Shown here one piece after another: positions 62,752 through 63,680 of a stretch of DNA of 63,680 nucleotides; the stretch's first letter is position 1; each line of letters opens with the position of its first letter. The translations under genes were made by a program, and so were the position numbers. A model generated the notes under the pieces. That model worked only from the letters and a program-made list of their open reading frames with translations, made no database searches and was not told the DNA's origin. The stretch spans positions 1 through 63,680 of the forward strand of contig NZ_JAAATY010000046.1 of the NCBI RefSeq assembly GCF_013280595.1, written 5' to 3'. This DNA comes from Kibdelosporangium persicum (GTDB lineage Bacteria; Actinomycetota; Actinomycetes; Mycobacteriales; Pseudonocardiaceae).

Positions 62752-63680
62752 TCACCGGGAAGGTACGCCCTTCCTCGGCCGATCCACAGATCTCAAGCAT
62801 TGCTCTAAGTGATTCCGTCGTGGTGTACGTACTGGGTCGACATAGTCCGGCGGGGTGAACCAGGCGACGCCTCCGTCCAGCCGCACCTCCCATTCGCTGC
62901 GGTGGATGAGCCGATGGTGTTGTCCACACAGGAGCACGAGGTTGCCCAGGGCGGTCGGTCCGCCGCGTAGCCAGGACTTGATGTGGTGGCTGTGGCACAC
63001 GCTGGCGGGCCGGTCGCAGCCTGGGAAGGCGCATCCGCGGTCCCTGAGCACCAGTCCACGCCGGATGTGTGCGGGCACGACATAGGCCGGGACCGCGACG
63101 TCGAGCGGTTTGGAATCTCCGCCCATGACCGCGGGAAGCACGTGTGCGTCGCAGGCAATCCGCCGCGCTTCACCCGCGGTCAACCGAGTGCCGGGCAAGA
63201 CCCGTTCATCCACCGATTTGGTCAGCTCGTCCATCGAGATGGTGAACGCGACCTCGGTCTTGTACCCGTTGTGCGTCGGCAGATCCGGGCAGTTCGCGGC
63301 CTTCTGCAACACATCGGCGAAGGCGTCGCCGCCGCGTTCGGCATACCCGCGCGTGTCGTCCGCTTCGCGCTTCTCAAACGGCGCAAGCAGCGCGTCGAAC
63401 AGAGCGGCCGTCTCAGCATCCAACCGCCCCTTGAACTCCATCCGCCCATCGCGAAAGATATGCCGCCGCAGCTCCCGCTCCGGCCGCTGCGGCTCATCGT
63501 CCTCAGGCGCCTTGCCATCCGGGTCGATGACATCACGCACCCACCGCTCCCCATACCGGGCCAAAGCATTCGGGTCGTCCTCGGCAGCACGCTCGACCAT
63601 CAACTCTTCAGCCAGAGCAACCTTTTCGGGCTCCACATGGTCGAGGCTGCCCACAAACTTCCGGATGACCTCCACCTGTC
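62752..63680 (-). CDS. 13E12-type HNH endonuclease-like protein (5' end outside window)
   Basis: At least 309 codons of a DUF222/13E12-repeat protein with a C-terminal HNH domain: GCAFPGCDRPASVCHSHHIKSW then LVLLCGQHHRLIHRSEW (key Cys, His-His and Asn/His residues at about 222-260 of the visible part). Such genes are scattered in many copies in actinobacteria and are often linked to mobile DNA; their cellular role is unclear. The reading frame is open to the right edge, so the N-terminus is missing. It lies next to the transposase remnant and outside the LacI regulon. Confidence 0.85.
   Translation of the reverse strand, partial: QVEVIRKFVGSLDHVEPEKVALAEELMVERAAEDDPNALARYGERWVRDVIDPDGKAPEDDEPQRPERELRRHIFRDGRMEFKGRLDAETAALFDALLAPFEKREADDTRGYAERGGDAFADVLQKAANCPDLPTHNGYKTEVAFTISMDELTKSVDERVLPGTRLTAGEARRIACDAHVLPAVMGGDSKPLDVAVPAYVVPAHIRRGLVLRDRGCAFPGCDRPASVCHSHHIKSWLRGGPTALGNLVLLCGQHHRLIHRSEWEVRLDGGVAWFTPPDYVDPVRTPRRNHLEQCLRSVDRPRKGVPSR

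Overview
The window is high-GC actinobacterial DNA. Codon bias is strongly G/C-ending, GTG starts and 4-nt stop/start overlaps are common, and SARP, LuxR-type (LAL), TetR and LacI regulators are present. The gene set (EryCIII/DesVII-type glycosyltransferases, an RebH-like halogenase, a 13E12-type HNH gene) suggests a Pseudonocardiales-like genome (Amycolatopsis, Lentzea or Kibdelosporangium type). That taxonomic guess is inference only.

Positions 163 to about 55500 look like one large biosynthetic gene cluster for a glycosylated, probably chlorinated, non-ribosomal product. The left edge (163-14380) holds two acyl-CoA dehydrogenases, a C-A-T NRPS, a BtrH-type acyltransferase, a small beta-sandwich protein, a thioesterase/BAAT-like hydrolase and a large NRPS (half-C)-A-T-Cy-A-T. 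Positions 14563-23195 carry an aldehyde dehydrogenase, a CPA2 antiporter, a tryptophan-7-halogenase-type enzyme with its flavin reductase, an HpgT-like aminotransferase, an aldo/keto reductase and a DUF711 protein, mostly as one tight operon. Positions 23283-26225 form a tet-like cassette (flavin monooxygenase, MDR oxidoreductase, divergent TetR).

Positions 26340-34571 carry a secreted penicillin-acylase homologue, RmlA, an NDP-hexose 2,3-dehydratase, a DegT aminotransferase, an aldo/keto reductase and glycosyltransferase 1. Positions 34834-39433 are an O-methyltransferase, a PPOX-family protein and a stand-alone A-T-reductase. Positions 39482-43227 are a drug-type ABC exporter, a DUF418 membrane protein and a TetR regulator. 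Then come a SARP activator, a second sugar block (3-ketoreductase, PMP/[2Fe-2S] 3-dehydrase, aminotransferase, glycosyltransferase 2), a P450-like protein without the heme cysteine, a LAL regulator, glycosyltransferase 3 and a heme A synthase homologue. The sugar enzymes together match the forosamine-type logic (2-deoxygenation, 3-ketoreduction, 3-deoxygenation, 4-amination). No 4,6-dehydratase or N-methyltransferase gene is present in the window.

From 55600 to 62360 the content changes to secreted carbohydrate-active enzymes: a rhamnogalacturonan lyase, a GH27 alpha-galactosidase with a ricin-type lectin domain, a LacI repressor, repeated LacI-type operators, and four neighbouring gene stubs that keep only their first and last codons. 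The right edge has an IS256-type transposase remnant and a 13E12-type HNH gene cut by the window end.

Most interesting points: (1) an assembly line in which the only full C domain lacks its catalytic His, another C domain is cut in half and one A domain lacks the usual Asp, while stand-alone acyl-transfer enzymes sit beside it; (2) a shared 8-6-8 palindrome (AAGTATAC-N6-GTATACTT type) at the exporter, the TetR/DUF418 promoter and the heme A synthase homologue, implying one export/self-protection regulon; (3) the set of internally deleted glycosidase stubs that share operators with intact genes.
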